64,000 bases of DNA. It comes from Saccharopolyspora hirsuta (GTDB lineage Bacteria > Actinomycetota > Actinomycetes > Mycobacteriales > Pseudonocardiaceae). A program made the position numbers and the translations under genes. The notes beneath the pieces are model-generated. The model had not been told where the DNA came from, made no database searches, and saw nothing but the letters and a program-made list of their open reading frames with translations. Positions 16,146-24,800 of this stretch are shown here, in pieces (position 1 is the stretch's first letter; each line of letters starts with the position of its first letter). The stretch lies in contig NZ_VWPH01000005.1 in the NCBI RefSeq assembly GCF_008630535.1, positions 62,001 to 126,000 of the forward strand, in the 5' to 3' direction.

Positions 16146-17246
16146 TCAGGCCAGCAACCGCATCCAGGTCGCCCGGTCCACCACACCGCTGACCGCCAGC
16201 CCAGCCGCGGCCTGGAACTCCCGCACCGCCGAGACCATCCGGTCGGCGAACCGCGCATCCGCCGGAACGTAACGCCCACCGGAGATCAACAACGCCTGCA
16301 CCGCGCGCACCGCATCACCGGAGGCACCCGGGCCCACCACCGGCACCAGACCGTCCCACCCGCGACCACCGAACAACCCCGGCTCCGGCACCCGCGTCGC
16401 CGAACACGACACACCCGCGGCACCCAGCTCACCGGCCAACCGGCCCGCCACCTGCTGCGTGCGGCCGCCGAACACCCCGTCCACCGGCACCGACTCACCC
16501 CGATCCCGCAACAACAACTGCAACGCCGTCACCCGCGGGCCCGCCGCACCCGCCTTCAGCAGCGGCCACACTGCGGGCTGCACCACCGCCCTGCCCGTGG
16601 CCGCACCCACCGCCTCCCGCAACTCCGGTAATCGCCCGTAGAGCACCTCACCCGGGCACTCGGTGGCCATGAAGTCCCGGTGCCCGTAGATCTCACCCGG
16701 CTCGATGCCGTACTGGGCCACCATGTACGAGCACAACTCCACCAGCGAATCCCACAGCGCGTCCGGCACCGCCGCATCCGTGTAGGTGCCCTCGTTCTCG
16801 ATGCCCAGCGACACCGAGTTCTGCTCACCCGCGTGCGCGCCCAGCACGTGCTGATCACCCGCGGTCAACACCGGCAGGCTCTTGTGCCGCCCCTCCAACA
16901 ACCAGCCGCCCCGCGAGTTGGTGAAGTTCTGCCCGGTGTCGATCCACCCGTTGGAATCCATGTGGAAGTCCTGGATCTGCCGCGCCAGCGACACCGCGTG
17001 CTCCTTCGAGGTGTCCTCGCTGTTGGGCGTCGCGGTGTGGTGCACCACGATCTTCACCGGCCGCTGGTCGAGCACCTGCACCGGAGAGCTCGGCTCCCGC
17101 GCACCCCACTCCGAGGTCGAGGCGATCTCCGGCGCCGCGCGCCGCGACGACGCCCACACCGGAACCCCCGACACCCCCACGGCCGTGGCCGCCAACCCAC
17201 CGGCCAGCAACACCCGACGAGCCACCCGAACACCGCGCAACACCAT
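16146..17246 (-). CDS. Secreted PGRP-type N-acetylmuramoyl-L-alanine amidase
   Basis: 366 residues. The signal peptide carries an Arg pair (VRVARRVLLAGGLAATA), so Tat or Sec export is possible. The Amidase_2/PGRP domain follows: SEWGAREPSS, the zinc ligand in KIVVHHTATPNS, GAHAG, SLGIENEGTYTD, and YGHRDFMATECPGEVLY with the remaining zinc ligands. The C terminus holds peptidoglycan-binding-like repeats (LQLLLRDRGESVPVDGVFG; AVREFQAAAGLAVSGVVDRATW). It would cleave the amide between MurNAc and L-Ala outside the cell. ATG at 17246 chosen because GGGAG precedes it; a TTG 15 bp upstream is the alternative. Confidence 0.92.
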   Translation of the reverse strand: MVLRGVRVARRVLLAGGLAATAVGVSGVPVWASSRRAAPEIASTSEWGAREPSSPVQVLDQRPVKIVVHHTATPNSEDTSKEHAVSLARQIQDFHMDSNGWIDTGQNFTNSRGGWLLEGRHKSLPVLTAGDQHVLGAHAGEQNSVSLGIENEGTYTDAAVPDALWDSLVELCSYMVAQYGIEPGEIYGHRDFMATECPGEVLYGRLPELREAVGAATGRAVVQPAVWPLLKAGAAGPRVTALQLLLRDRGESVPVDGVFGGRTQQVAGRLAGELGAAGVSCSATRVPEPGLFGGRGWDGLVPVVGPGASGDAVRAVQALLISGGRYVPADARFADRMVSAVREFQAAAGLAVSGVVDRATWMRLLA

Positions 17247-17453
17247 GCCGAACTCCCGCAAATCCGACGATCAGATCCGCGCCGACCCTAAGAACCCGCC
17301 CCCGCGCACGGGAATTCTTGGCGACAACCCGCCACCAATCCGACAACAACCCACCACCCGGGCAAGATCACCCCGCGACCGACGTCATCATCGAGCCGCC
17401 ACCACGTCCCTGCCTGTGACCGACCACCACAGCGGACACCAGGAGTGCGACAG

Positions 17454-17762
17454 ATGGACCGGTTCGCCCAGTTCCTGCGCCGCCAGCTGGACATCGACCT
17501 CGAACTGCTGCGCCAAGCCAGGCAGGACGCCGAAACCGGCACCCACCGCGCCTGCCTGATCACCCCCATCCGCGGCTTCCGCGAATGCGAGCTCAAAACC
17601 CGCCTGCTCACCGCCCACCACCACTGCGGCACCGGCAACGGCCCCTGCGACGCACTGGGGGAGAGCTACCCACCCGAGGACGAACGCGGCTGCCCCACCC
17701 GCGCCCTGCTCGGCCTGCCCTACGCCGACCGCCCCGGCTACGCCCCCCGCTGGCGCCCCTAG
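17454..17762 (+). CDS. DUF6221 family protein
   Basis: 102 residues. MDRFAQFLRRQLDIDLELLR at the N terminus and LLGLPYADRPGYAPRWRP at the C terminus are the ends typical of the actinobacterial DUF6221 family. A central HHHCG/C-rich segment could bind a metal. Start at ATG 17454 with AGGAG 8 bp upstream; a GTG three codons earlier overlaps that site. The function is unknown; these genes are often scattered singly in actinomycete genomes. Confidence 0.75.
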   Translation: MDRFAQFLRRQLDIDLELLRQARQDAETGTHRACLITPIRGFRECELKTRLLTAHHHCGTGNGPCDALGESYPPEDERGCPTRALLGLPYADRPGYAPRWRP

Positions 17763-17826
17763 CAACAACGCACTCGTCAGCGATCGAGACCAAGCACCTG
17801 CCCACCGCCGCTTCGACCACGGGCCC

Positions 17827-18951
17827 TCACCCCGCGCCGTACATCCCGATCCGGTACAATGCCGCGAGCGCCTCATCGATGGGATGCGGCTGCGGCCTGC
17901 CCGAGGAATCGAGCCTGCTCCACCGCTGCAGGTTCACCGCGACCGACATCTGCCGCTTCCCGTCGGCCCGGGTCATGGTCAACGTCCCCGCACCCCACAC
18001 CGTGCCGCCGTGGCCCCAGAACGTGGGCCGCCCAGGCACCTCCGCCGGGTGCAGGCCCAGACCGTAGGCGATCGTCTCGCCCTCCTGGGAGATCACCGGG
18101 ACGGTGCGCTGCATCTGCGCCAGCGACGACCGGCTGACGATCTCACCGGCCAGCAGCATGCCGAAGAACCGGTTGAGATCAGCCACCGTCGACACCAGCG
18201 ACGCCGCCGGCCCCACCCACGACATGTCGTAGACGCTGTAATCGCGCGGCGGATCGATCATGCCGAACCACGCCTCGTAGATCCGCGAGTGCGGCCCACC
18301 GACGAACGGCCCCGAGGGCATCTCGGTGTCCCGGAGCCCAGCGCGCTCGATGACGGTGCGGGTGATGCACTCCGCGGCCCCCATCCCCGACACCAGCTCC
18401 AGGATTTCCCCCAGCAGCAGGTAGTTGGTGTTGGAGTACACCCCAGGAGCACCGCCCGGAGGACCCGCGGCGGGCGCGGCGACCCCCATCCCGATCAGCT
18501 CAGCGGAGTCGAACCGCGTGAACCGGTGGTCATCCAGGCTCTCCGGCCGGGTCTCGGCCAGGACCGGGAACGCCCTGAGCGACGGATAGGCGCGGGGGAG
18601 GTACTCGGCGAGCCCGCTGGTGTGGTTGATCAACATCCGGACGGTGATCGCATCACCCCGCTGGCCGGGCACCAACTTCGGCACGTAGCGGCCGATCGGT
18701 GCGTCGAGCCCGATCTCACCGGCCTCGACCAGCTGCAGCACCGCAGCGGCGGTGAAGGTCTTGGTGATGCTGCCGACCCGGTGCCGCATGTCCGCGGTGA
18801 CCGGCCGCCCAGTCGCGACATCGGCCACCCCGGCCGCACCGCGCCAGACCTGATCACCACCGCGCACCTCGGCGAACACCCCCGGCACCCCGGCGCGGTG
18901 GACGGCCTCCACGGCCGCGTCCAGCCCGGCGAGATCCAGCGGCTCGTCCAC
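17827..18951 (-). CDS. Class C beta-lactamase-family serine hydrolase
   Basis: About 374 residues of the beta-lactamase/D-alanyl-D-alanine carboxypeptidase/esterase fold. Visible motifs are SxxK in VGSITKTFTAAAVLQL near residue 60, YxN as YSNTNYLLLGE near 165 and HxG in FWGHGGTVWGAGT near 320. No signal peptide with the chosen GTG start (18951, AAAGGAG at 7 bp), so probably cytoplasmic; family enzymes include esterases and D-peptidases. Divergent from a TetR gene with a palindromic operator between them, so TetR control is likely. Confidence 0.9.
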   Translation of the reverse strand: MDEPLDLAGLDAAVEAVHRAGVPGVFAEVRGGDQVWRGAAGVADVATGRPVTADMRHRVGSITKTFTAAAVLQLVEAGEIGLDAPIGRYVPKLVPGQRGDAITVRMLINHTSGLAEYLPRAYPSLRAFPVLAETRPESLDDHRFTRFDSAELIGMGVAAPAAGPPGGAPGVYSNTNYLLLGEILELVSGMGAAECITRTVIERAGLRDTEMPSGPFVGGPHSRIYEAWFGMIDPPRDYSVYDMSWVGPAASLVSTVADLNRFFGMLLAGEIVSRSSLAQMQRTVPVISQEGETIAYGLGLHPAEVPGRPTFWGHGGTVWGAGTLTMTRADGKRQMSVAVNLQRWSRLDSSGRPQPHPIDEALAALYRIGMYGAG

Positions 18952-19044
18952 GACATGACTCCTTTTCCGCCACACCCGCCGGGCATCACGCGGTTCCGCT
19001 GAGAGAGGGGAGAGGCCCCGGGAACCGACCAAGCGCACCCATTA

Positions 19045-19061
19045 TGCACGCAGTGCGTGCA
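19045..19061. promoter_or_regulatory. TetR operator, TGCACGCA-g-TGCGTGCA
   Basis: A perfect 17-bp dyad with 8-bp arms in the 155-bp gap between the serine hydrolase gene and the divergent TetR gene, 46 bp before the tetR start. This is a standard layout for a TetR protein repressing both directions. Confidence 0.65.
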
Positions 19062-19106
19062 ACAGCAAGTGCATCAGCTACGCTGACCCCGGGCGAAAGG
19101 GGCGAG

Positions 19107-19769
19107 ATGACAGGCCGACGACGGTGGTCCACCGACGAAATCCTCGACACCGCAGCAGAACTCCTGCGCACCAGCGACGCCGAGACGTTCAGCGTCCGCA
19201 AGCTCGCCGCCGCGCTCGGAACCGATTCCTCCAGCCTCTACCGGCACTTCCGCAACAAGACCGAACTGCTGCGCGCCGTCGCCGACCGCATCCTCCTGAC
19301 CGCCATGAACGGCTACCAGCCCGAAGGCGACTGGAAGCAGCGCATCACCGCCCTGGCCCTGCGCCTGCGGGAGGCCTTCGGCGAACAACCCCAGCTCGCC
19401 ACCGTCTGGGGCCGCCACGCATCAAGCGGCACCGGATCCCGGATGGTCATGGAAGAAGTCCTGCAAGCCCTGCGCGCCTCAGGCCTGCCCGACGAGGAGA
19501 TCCCCGCGCGCTACCACCGCATCGCGATCCTGCTCGCCGCGCTGATCGCCGCCGAAGCTGGCATCAGCACGATCACCCCTGAAGAGCACGAACAAGGCAT
19601 GGAGCTCTTCCGCGTCGCCGTCCTGGGCGCCGACCCCGAACGCTTCCCGGCCCTGGCCCACTTCGCCCGCGACGTCCGCCCCCTCAAAGCAGACCGCCGA
19701 GCCGCCTTCGAAGACATCCTCGCCGCCCAGCTCGCCCAGATCGAAGCCGAAAGCGGGGCGGTCAGCTGA
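19107..19769 (+). CDS. TetR family regulator
   Basis: 220 residues. The N-terminal HTH is WSTDEILDTAAELLRTSDAE, then SVRKLAAALGTDSSSLYRHFRNK, at about residues 7-50. A helical TetR_C ligand domain follows. The ATG at 19107 follows AAAGGGGCGAG; an earlier in-frame ATG lies in the operator and is unlikely. It probably controls the divergent serine hydrolase gene and itself. The ligand is unknown. Confidence 0.9.
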   Translation: MTGRRRWSTDEILDTAAELLRTSDAETFSVRKLAAALGTDSSSLYRHFRNKTELLRAVADRILLTAMNGYQPEGDWKQRITALALRLREAFGEQPQLATVWGRHASSGTGSRMVMEEVLQALRASGLPDEEIPARYHRIAILLAALIAAEAGISTITPEEHEQGMELFRVAVLGADPERFPALAHFARDVRPLKADRRAAFEDILAAQLAQIEAESGAVS

Positions 19770-19826
19770 CGACGCCCACCGGCAGCAGCGCGCCGACCGC
19801 GGCGCGGACCGGCGCCAGATCCACAG

Positions 19827-19919
19827 CATCGCGTGCAACCGCGCGTAGTGCTCCCGGATCGGCGAGTCGACCTCCACCGCCTCCGCGAGCAAGGTGATGA
19901 ACAACCGCGTGGCAGGGGA
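19827..19919 (-). pseudogene. Remnant of a TetR C-terminal domain
   Basis: Between the TetR and Imm5-like genes, the minus strand encodes SPATRLFITLLAEAVEVDSP followed by IREHYARLHAML. This looks like the last helices of a TetR_C domain (ATRLF-TLLAEA-SPI). No HTH part exists nearby and the frame runs on into unrelated sequence, so it appears to be a relic of a lost regulator. The call rests on a short stretch. Confidence 0.35.
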
Positions 19920-19990
19920 GACCGGCCGCAAGCTCTTTGAAAGTTCTGTCCATCTTTCGCGCTGCCGTAGCGAGAAAGGCTCAACCGGAT

Positions 19991-20010
19991 GTTCAACGAT
20001 ACCGTTGAAC
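19991..20010. promoter_or_regulatory. Inverted repeat GTTCAACG-atac-CGTTGAAC before the Imm5-like gene
   Basis: Perfect 8-bp arms around 4 nt, ending 3 bp before the GTG at 20014. The spacing fits a repressor site or a translation-blocking hairpin. The TetR remnant beside it may once have been the cognate regulator. Confidence 0.5.
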
Positions 20011-20013
20011 GGC

Positions 20014-20628
20014 GTGAACCCGGCCGATGAGAACCTCGCCATCGAACTCAGCACAACCGAGCTTCGTGCCGTCGCGGCCTACGCCGTGAGCTGCGCGGAA
20101 CCCGCCCTGGCGATCTTCGAGCACGTACGCCCCGACGATCAACGACCACGAGCCGCGATCGAGGCCGCGCAGACGTTCGCGGAAGGCGCCAAGCGAACCA
20201 AGCTGATCCGCGACACCGCGTGGGCGGCCCACCGAGCGTTCCAGGAAACCCGCGACGCCGGGCAGGTCGCAGCCAGCGAAGCCGCTCGCGCTGCCGTCGC
20301 CGCAGCCAGTGCCGCGTTCCTGCACCCCCTGGCCAAAGCGACCCAAGTCCTGCACATCCTCGGCTCAGCCGCCCACGCGGCCCGCGCCTTCGAACTCCGA
20401 GCCGGCGACGAGCACATCGAGAAAGCACGAAACCTGGCCAGCCCCACCGTGGTGAGCGTCCTGACCCGCTACCCACCAGCCCCAGCCGGACGCGGCCGAG
20501 CCGGAGAACTGCTGCGAACCCTCGACACAGCACTACGACAACCGATCATTGACGCCCAGCCCGACGAACTCCACGATCAAGGAGAGGGGCCAGCATCTGT
20601 CCCTGCAGTCCGAGAAGGGGAGAGGTAG
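20014..20628 (+). CDS. Imm5-like putative immunity protein
   Basis: About 204 residues and strongly helical. The core AVAAYAVSCAEPALAIFEHV, then DDQRPRAAIEAAQTFAEGAK and an Ala-rich stretch with IRDTAWAAHRAF, matches the Imm5 immunity family (CA...L..FE...P.D.RP..AIEAA). Imm5 proteins usually sit beside polymorphic toxins and bind the toxin domain. No toxin gene is visible here, so this is an orphan immunity gene or the domain serves another role. GTG at 20014 is assumed; a longer in-frame extension exists upstream. The C-terminal 60 residues are low-complexity. Confidence 0.65.
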   Translation: MNPADENLAIELSTTELRAVAAYAVSCAEPALAIFEHVRPDDQRPRAAIEAAQTFAEGAKRTKLIRDTAWAAHRAFQETRDAGQVAASEAARAAVAAASAAFLHPLAKATQVLHILGSAAHAARAFELRAGDEHIEKARNLASPTVVSVLTRYPPAPAGRGRAGELLRTLDTALRQPIIDAQPDELHDQGEGPASVPAVREGER

Positions 20629-20788
20629 TGCGGCTTCAAAGGGGGGAGATCTTGCACAGGAGCACCAGGGGAGCTGTCGAACCTCGGCCAGCTGAACGAC
20701 GTTGAGCTGGCCGTGCAAAGCACGCTGGAACCAGCGAACCTCGAGAGCAACCGGCAGCATCGAACCGGTCCGCACCGCGGCTCATCGT

Positions 20789-20832
20789 TTCTCCATTTGA
20801 TGGATAATCAACATTATCCATCAAATGGAGAA
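20789..20832. promoter_or_regulatory. 44-bp perfect inverted repeat, AT-rich
   Basis: TTCTCCATTTGATGGATAAT and its exact complement form 20-bp arms around CAAC. Perfect symmetry over 40 positions in a locally AT-rich patch is typical of a MarR/TetR-type operator or a stable hairpin. No regulator gene or gene start adjoins it. Confidence 0.65.
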
Positions 20833-21407
20833 GTGGGCGGGTTCGGAGGAGAGTCTGCTTCTCGGGGGATCGAGGAACACCCCACCCGTGCCAATCAACC
20901 GATGCCCGCGGCTGGATACACCTTCGTCTGGTGCGCGTGCAGCGTTCGTCTTCCGCCGGTCAGTGATCCATCGACGTGGGTGCGCCACGCAGGGCGAAAC
21001 CAAGGGTTCAGCGGATCATCATCAGGCTAACCCCGGAGCTTGTGGATCATGATGCGCCGATCGGCCCCAACCAACGCCGCAGATGAGTGTCCCCGTTCCA
21101 TCACCCTGGTTTCGTCACTGTGACGTTAATACCTGGCGGAACCGGGCTCGGCCGAGCGCATCCACCGCGGCCAACCAGGGGGTCATCCGCCGCGACCCGC
21201 CAGCGCGCCGGGATTCGGCTGAACCGAAGGACGCTGACCCAGCGCAGGCGCCACACGTGAGCGAGTCCGACGGACACCGGGCCGCATCGCCCCGAACGGT
21301 CATCGAGCCGGATGTTCGCCGCGCACATGCGGGACCGAGTCGACCCGCGGTGAAAGCCGCCAGCGAAGGCCCTTTCGGCCTCGTCTCCGCAGGTCGTCAA
21401 TATGCCG

Positions 21408-21421
21408 ATAATGTACATTAT
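21408..21421. promoter_or_regulatory. Palindrome ATAATGTACATTAT
   Basis: A perfect 14-bp AT-only/GTAC-centred dyad in a genome of more than 70 percent GC, 406 bp upstream of rppA. It could be a repressor site for a remote promoter; no gene start is next to it. Confidence 0.4.
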
Positions 21422-21826
21422 GTTAAGTAACGCGGATCGGCGGTGTTCCCACCCCTCTTCCGGTGTTGCTGTCCGCTCCTCATCGACTGAGCCATCCCGC
21501 AGATGCCGTTGTGTGTCGGAGGGTCTTCCCCGCGCCACGGCGCACGTGGCTGACGGTCATGCGTAGGGCGCGGTGGGTTCGACGAAGCTTGCAGAAACCA
21601 GGGCAGGACAAGCACGGCTCGCACCTTCGTCCCGCGCGTGATCACGGGTGCTACTCCCCTGGCGCGCCTGTCGTTCGGTCGCGTACTGGTGTCCTCCCAT
21701 CAGTGGTTTTGCTGGGCGAACGGTGCTCATCCTGGTCGCCGGGGCTCATCGGGCCCCAGATGATGGGAAAGCAGGTTTCCTCTTCGCTGCAGGGCGTCCC
21801 GTTCATCCGTACCGATGGAGGTTGTG

Positions 21827-22933
21827 GTGGCAATTCTGTGCCGACCAGCGGTCGCGGTCCCCGAACACGTCATCACCGTTGAGGAAACCCTCGAACTCGC
21901 CGAGCGGGTCCACGCCGGTCATCCGCAGCTCCCGCTCGTGCTGCGCCTGATCAGCAACACCGGGGTGCGCAAGCGACATCTGATCCGGCCGATCGGGAAA
22001 ACGTTGGAACATCCCGGGTTCGAGGTCCGGAACCGGATCTTCGAGGAGCAGGCCAAGCAGCGCGTCCCCGAGGTGGCCGCGCAGGCCCTGGCCAACGCCG
22101 GGCTGCAGGCGGGCGACATCGATCTGCTCGTGTTCGTCTCCTGCACCGGGTTCACGATGCCGTCGATGACGTCCTGGCTGATCAACTCGATGGGGTTCCG
22201 CCCGGACACCCGGCAGCTGCCCATCGCTCAGCTCGGGTGCGCGGCCGGAGGTGCGGCGATCAACCGGGCGCACGACTTCTGCACGGCCTACCCGGATCTG
22301 AACGCGCTGATCATCGCCTGCGAGTTCTGCTCGCTGTGCTACCAGCCCACCGACCACGACGTGGGATCGCTGTTGTCCAACGGGTTGTTCGGCGATGCGG
22401 TGGCCGCGGCGGTCGTGCGGGGTGCTGGAGGCAGCGGTGTGCTGCTGGAGCGCAATGCGGCCTCGCTGATCCCCGGCACCTGCAGCTGGATCTCCTACGA
22501 GGTCAAGGCCACCGGATTCCACTTCCGGTTGGACAAGCGGGTCCCCACGACGATGGGCCCGCTGGCACCCGCGCTGCGTGCACTGGTCGACACCCACGGG
22601 TGGGACGTCGCGGCGCTGGACTTCTACATCGTCCACGCCGGTGGGCCGCGGATCCTCGACGACCTCTCCCGGTTCCTCGGGGTGCCCGCGGAGGCGTTCC
22701 GGTTCAGCAGGGCGACGCTGACCGAGTGCGGCAACATCGCCAGCGCCGTGGTGCTGGATGCGTTGTCGCGGATGTTCGACGAGGGCTCGCTACCAGATCG
22801 GGCGCGTGGACTGCTCGCCGGTTTCGGGCCGGGTATCAGTGCGGAGATGGCGGTGGGCAGCTGGCTTCCGGAGGCGGACATCCCCCGGCCCCGTGCCGAG
22901 CCGGTGGCCGCGCGAGTGGCGGGAGGTCGCTGA
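21827..22933 (+). CDS. rppA: Type III polyketide synthase, 1,3,6,8-tetrahydroxynaphthalene synthase
   Basis: 368 residues. The enzyme condenses five malonyl-CoA to 1,3,6,8-tetrahydroxynaphthalene in the cytoplasm. With the GTG at 21827 the catalytic triad falls at Cys138 (QLGCAAGG), His270 (YIVHAGGP) and Asn303 (ECGNIAS), the numbering known for Streptomyces THN synthases; this supports that start, as does GGAGG 5 bp upstream. PAVAVPEHVITVEETLELA, LISNTGVRKRHLIRPI and CTGFTMPS are RppA hallmarks. It overlaps the P450 gene by 1 bp, so the two are coupled. Confidence 0.96.
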   Translation: MAILCRPAVAVPEHVITVEETLELAERVHAGHPQLPLVLRLISNTGVRKRHLIRPIGKTLEHPGFEVRNRIFEEQAKQRVPEVAAQALANAGLQAGDIDLLVFVSCTGFTMPSMTSWLINSMGFRPDTRQLPIAQLGCAAGGAAINRAHDFCTAYPDLNALIIACEFCSLCYQPTDHDVGSLLSNGLFGDAVAAAVVRGAGGSGVLLERNAASLIPGTCSWISYEVKATGFHFRLDKRVPTTMGPLAPALRALVDTHGWDVAALDFYIVHAGGPRILDDLSRFLGVPAEAFRFSRATLTECGNIASAVVLDALSRMFDEGSLPDRARGLLAGFGPGISAEMAVGSWLPEADIPRPRAEPVAARVAGGR

Positions 22934-24138
22934 TGGGCGGTTGTCCGGCGCGGTTGTACGAGCCGCCGAACATCTCGGGTTTGGGGTTCGAACCGGAGCT
23001 GGCCGAGTTCCTGCACGACGAGCCGGTGGCCCGGATCCGGATGCGGTTCGGCGAGGGCGAGGCGTGGTTGGTCACGCGGTACGAGGACGTCAAGTTCGTG
23101 ACCTCGGATCCGCGGTTCAGCCGGAAGGCGCTCGCGGGCCGGTCGTTCCCGAAGATGACCCCGCACCACATTCCGATGGATCGCGCGCTGAGCTTTGCCG
23201 ATCCTCCGGAGCACGGGCGGATTCGGCGGGTGGTGGCGAAGGCGTTCGCACCGCGCTCGGTCGAGCTGTTGCGAGGTCGGGCTGAGCAGTGGGTGTCCGA
23301 GCGGGTGGATGCCTTGGTGGCGGCGGGGCGGCCCGCCGATCTGGTGGAGCACGTGACCTCGCCGTTCCCGATGGCGGTGATCGGTGAGGTGCTGGGGGTG
23401 CCGGAGGCCGATCGGCCGTGGTTCGTCGAGTGCGCGACGACGCTGATGCAGGTGGCGCAGGACCAGGGCGAAGTCGACCGGGCCTATCGGGTGCGGGCGG
23501 AGGTGTACGAGTACCTCCACGAGCTGGTCGCACGTCGTCGGGTGCAGCCCCGTGATGATCTGATGTCGGTGCTGGCCGGGGCGCGTGACCGCGGTGAGCT
23601 CGACGATGAGGAATTGGGCGCGTTGGCGACCCTGATCGCGTTGAACGGTTGGCACGCGGTTCGGTGCAACAGCTCCTGCATGGTGTACGTGCTGCTGACG
23701 GACGTGCGGTTGCGGGAGCGGTTGCTGGCGGACCGGGCGCTGATCCCTCGGGCGGTGGAGGAGTTGCTGCGCTTCATCCCGCACAAGCGGGGTGTTGGCC
23801 AGCCGCGGGTTGCGTTGGAGGACGTGGAGATCCGGGGAGTTCGGATCCGGGCCGGTGAGCTCGTGTACGTCTCCTACGTGGCGGCGAACTGGGATCCAGC
23901 GGTGTTCCCGGAGCCGGATCGGGTTGATCTCGACCGGGTGGAGGTGCCGCATCTGGCGTTCGGGCATGGTCCGCACTACTGCGTGGGTCCGCTGTTGGCC
24001 CGGATGGAGTCGCAGGTGCTGCTGGAGGTGTTGTTGTTGCGGTTGCCGACGTTGCGGTTGGCGGTGGCGCCGCAGGAGGTCGGTTGGCAGCGGGAAGCAC
24101 TGATCCGGACGCCGGTGGCGCTGCCGGTGGTGTGGTGA
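22933..24138 (+). CDS. Cytochrome P450 (CYP158-like) of the pigment operon
   Basis: 401 residues. The haem-binding loop is FGHGPHYCVGP with Cys350, the ExxR motif is E277-LL-R280, and LSFADPPEHGRIRRVV marks the C-helix region. In the I helix the usual A/G-G-x-D/E-T is replaced by NGWHA (238-242), so the conserved Thr is Ala, as in CYP158A2, which couples flaviolin. P450s beside rppA make biaryl dimers and polymers that give a melanin-like pigment. Start ATG overlaps the rppA stop (TGATG). Redox partners are not encoded here. Confidence 0.92.
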   Translation: MGGCPARLYEPPNISGLGFEPELAEFLHDEPVARIRMRFGEGEAWLVTRYEDVKFVTSDPRFSRKALAGRSFPKMTPHHIPMDRALSFADPPEHGRIRRVVAKAFAPRSVELLRGRAEQWVSERVDALVAAGRPADLVEHVTSPFPMAVIGEVLGVPEADRPWFVECATTLMQVAQDQGEVDRAYRVRAEVYEYLHELVARRRVQPRDDLMSVLAGARDRGELDDEELGALATLIALNGWHAVRCNSSCMVYVLLTDVRLRERLLADRALIPRAVEELLRFIPHKRGVGQPRVALEDVEIRGVRIRAGELVYVSYVAANWDPAVFPEPDRVDLDRVEVPHLAFGHGPHYCVGPLLARMESQVLLEVLLLRLPTLRLAVAPQEVGWQREALIRTPVALPVVW

Positions 24139-24157
24139 CCGGGCGGAGGTGTTGCGG

Positions 24158-24673
24158 GTGACCGGTTTGGTGGTTCCGCCGGGGCGGGGCAAGCGCATCG
24201 TCACCGGGGCGCAGGAGGTGACGTTCAAGGTGACGGGGGCGCATTCGCGGGCGTCGTCGAGTTTCGAGGTGGTGGTTCCGCCGGGGTTCGACGTGGGTGC
24301 GCATGTGCATGCCCGCAGCGAGGAGTTGTTCTACGTGCTGGAGGGTGAGTTGGATCTGCTGGCGTTCGAGCCGGTGGTGCGCGCTGGTGACGGTTGGCGG
24401 GATTGGGAGAGCGACGCCGGTGACCGGGTTTACCGCGCGGGTCCGGGCAGCGTGATGTTCGTGCCACCGGGCTGTCCGCACGCGTTCGCCAACCCGGGGC
24501 CCGAGCCCGCGAAGATGTTCTTCCAGTCGTCGCCGCCGTCGCACCACGAGCGGTACTTCGAGGAGTTGCTGGAGATCCTGGAGGCCCCCGGCGGGGTGGA
24601 TCATGCTGCGGTGGCTGATCTGCGCCAGCGCTACGACATCGAGCAGTTGACCCCGCTGCACTTCGAGTCCTGA
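24158..24673 (+). CDS. Cupin, probable MomA-like quinone-forming monooxygenase
   Basis: 171 residues. Cupin motif 1 is GAHVHARSEELFYVLEGELD (about residues 48-67) with the two His and the Glu metal ligands; motif 2 is VPPGCPHAFANPG near residue 115. Small cupins beside rppA, such as MomA, oxidise tetrahydroxynaphthalene to flaviolin. The gene follows the P450 gene by 19 bp in the same direction. GTG at 24158 chosen, 8 bp after GGAGG; upstream in-frame GTG/TTG overlap that site. The function is inferred from family and context. Confidence 0.85.
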   Translation: MTGLVVPPGRGKRIVTGAQEVTFKVTGAHSRASSSFEVVVPPGFDVGAHVHARSEELFYVLEGELDLLAFEPVVRAGDGWRDWESDAGDRVYRAGPGSVMFVPPGCPHAFANPGPEPAKMFFQSSPPSHHERYFEELLEILEAPGGVDHAAVADLRQRYDIEQLTPLHFES

Positions 24674-24800
24674 TCTCGCGCCGAGGGAGTTGGCGGCCCA
24701 CATGACCCTTCCCCTGTGCAGCACTGCGACGCTGGTTGTGCGCCACTCCCCTTGTGAGTTGGCGAAAGGCGCTGGGCTCCGGGCTTCTCGGTGGCTTGAG

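Larger units (their letters stand above)
20629..21826. other. Gene-poor stretch of about 1.2 kb
   Basis: Only short frames without recognisable domains or good codon bias occur here. GC content is visibly lower than in the surrounding genes. It carries an exceptional inverted repeat (20789-20832) and a second AT-rich palindrome (21408-21421), and its right end must hold the rppA promoter. It may be a decayed region beside the pigment operon. Confidence 0.6.

Noticed and set aside
20636..21052. Short frames starting inside the 44-bp inverted repeat as small proteins
   Set aside because: They begin from both arms by symmetry, share the same few residues and lack domains or ribosome-binding sites.
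21101..21538. 145-codon minus-strand frame in the gene-poor region
   Set aside because: Codon use is not coding-like, no domain, and it crosses the AT-rich palindrome.
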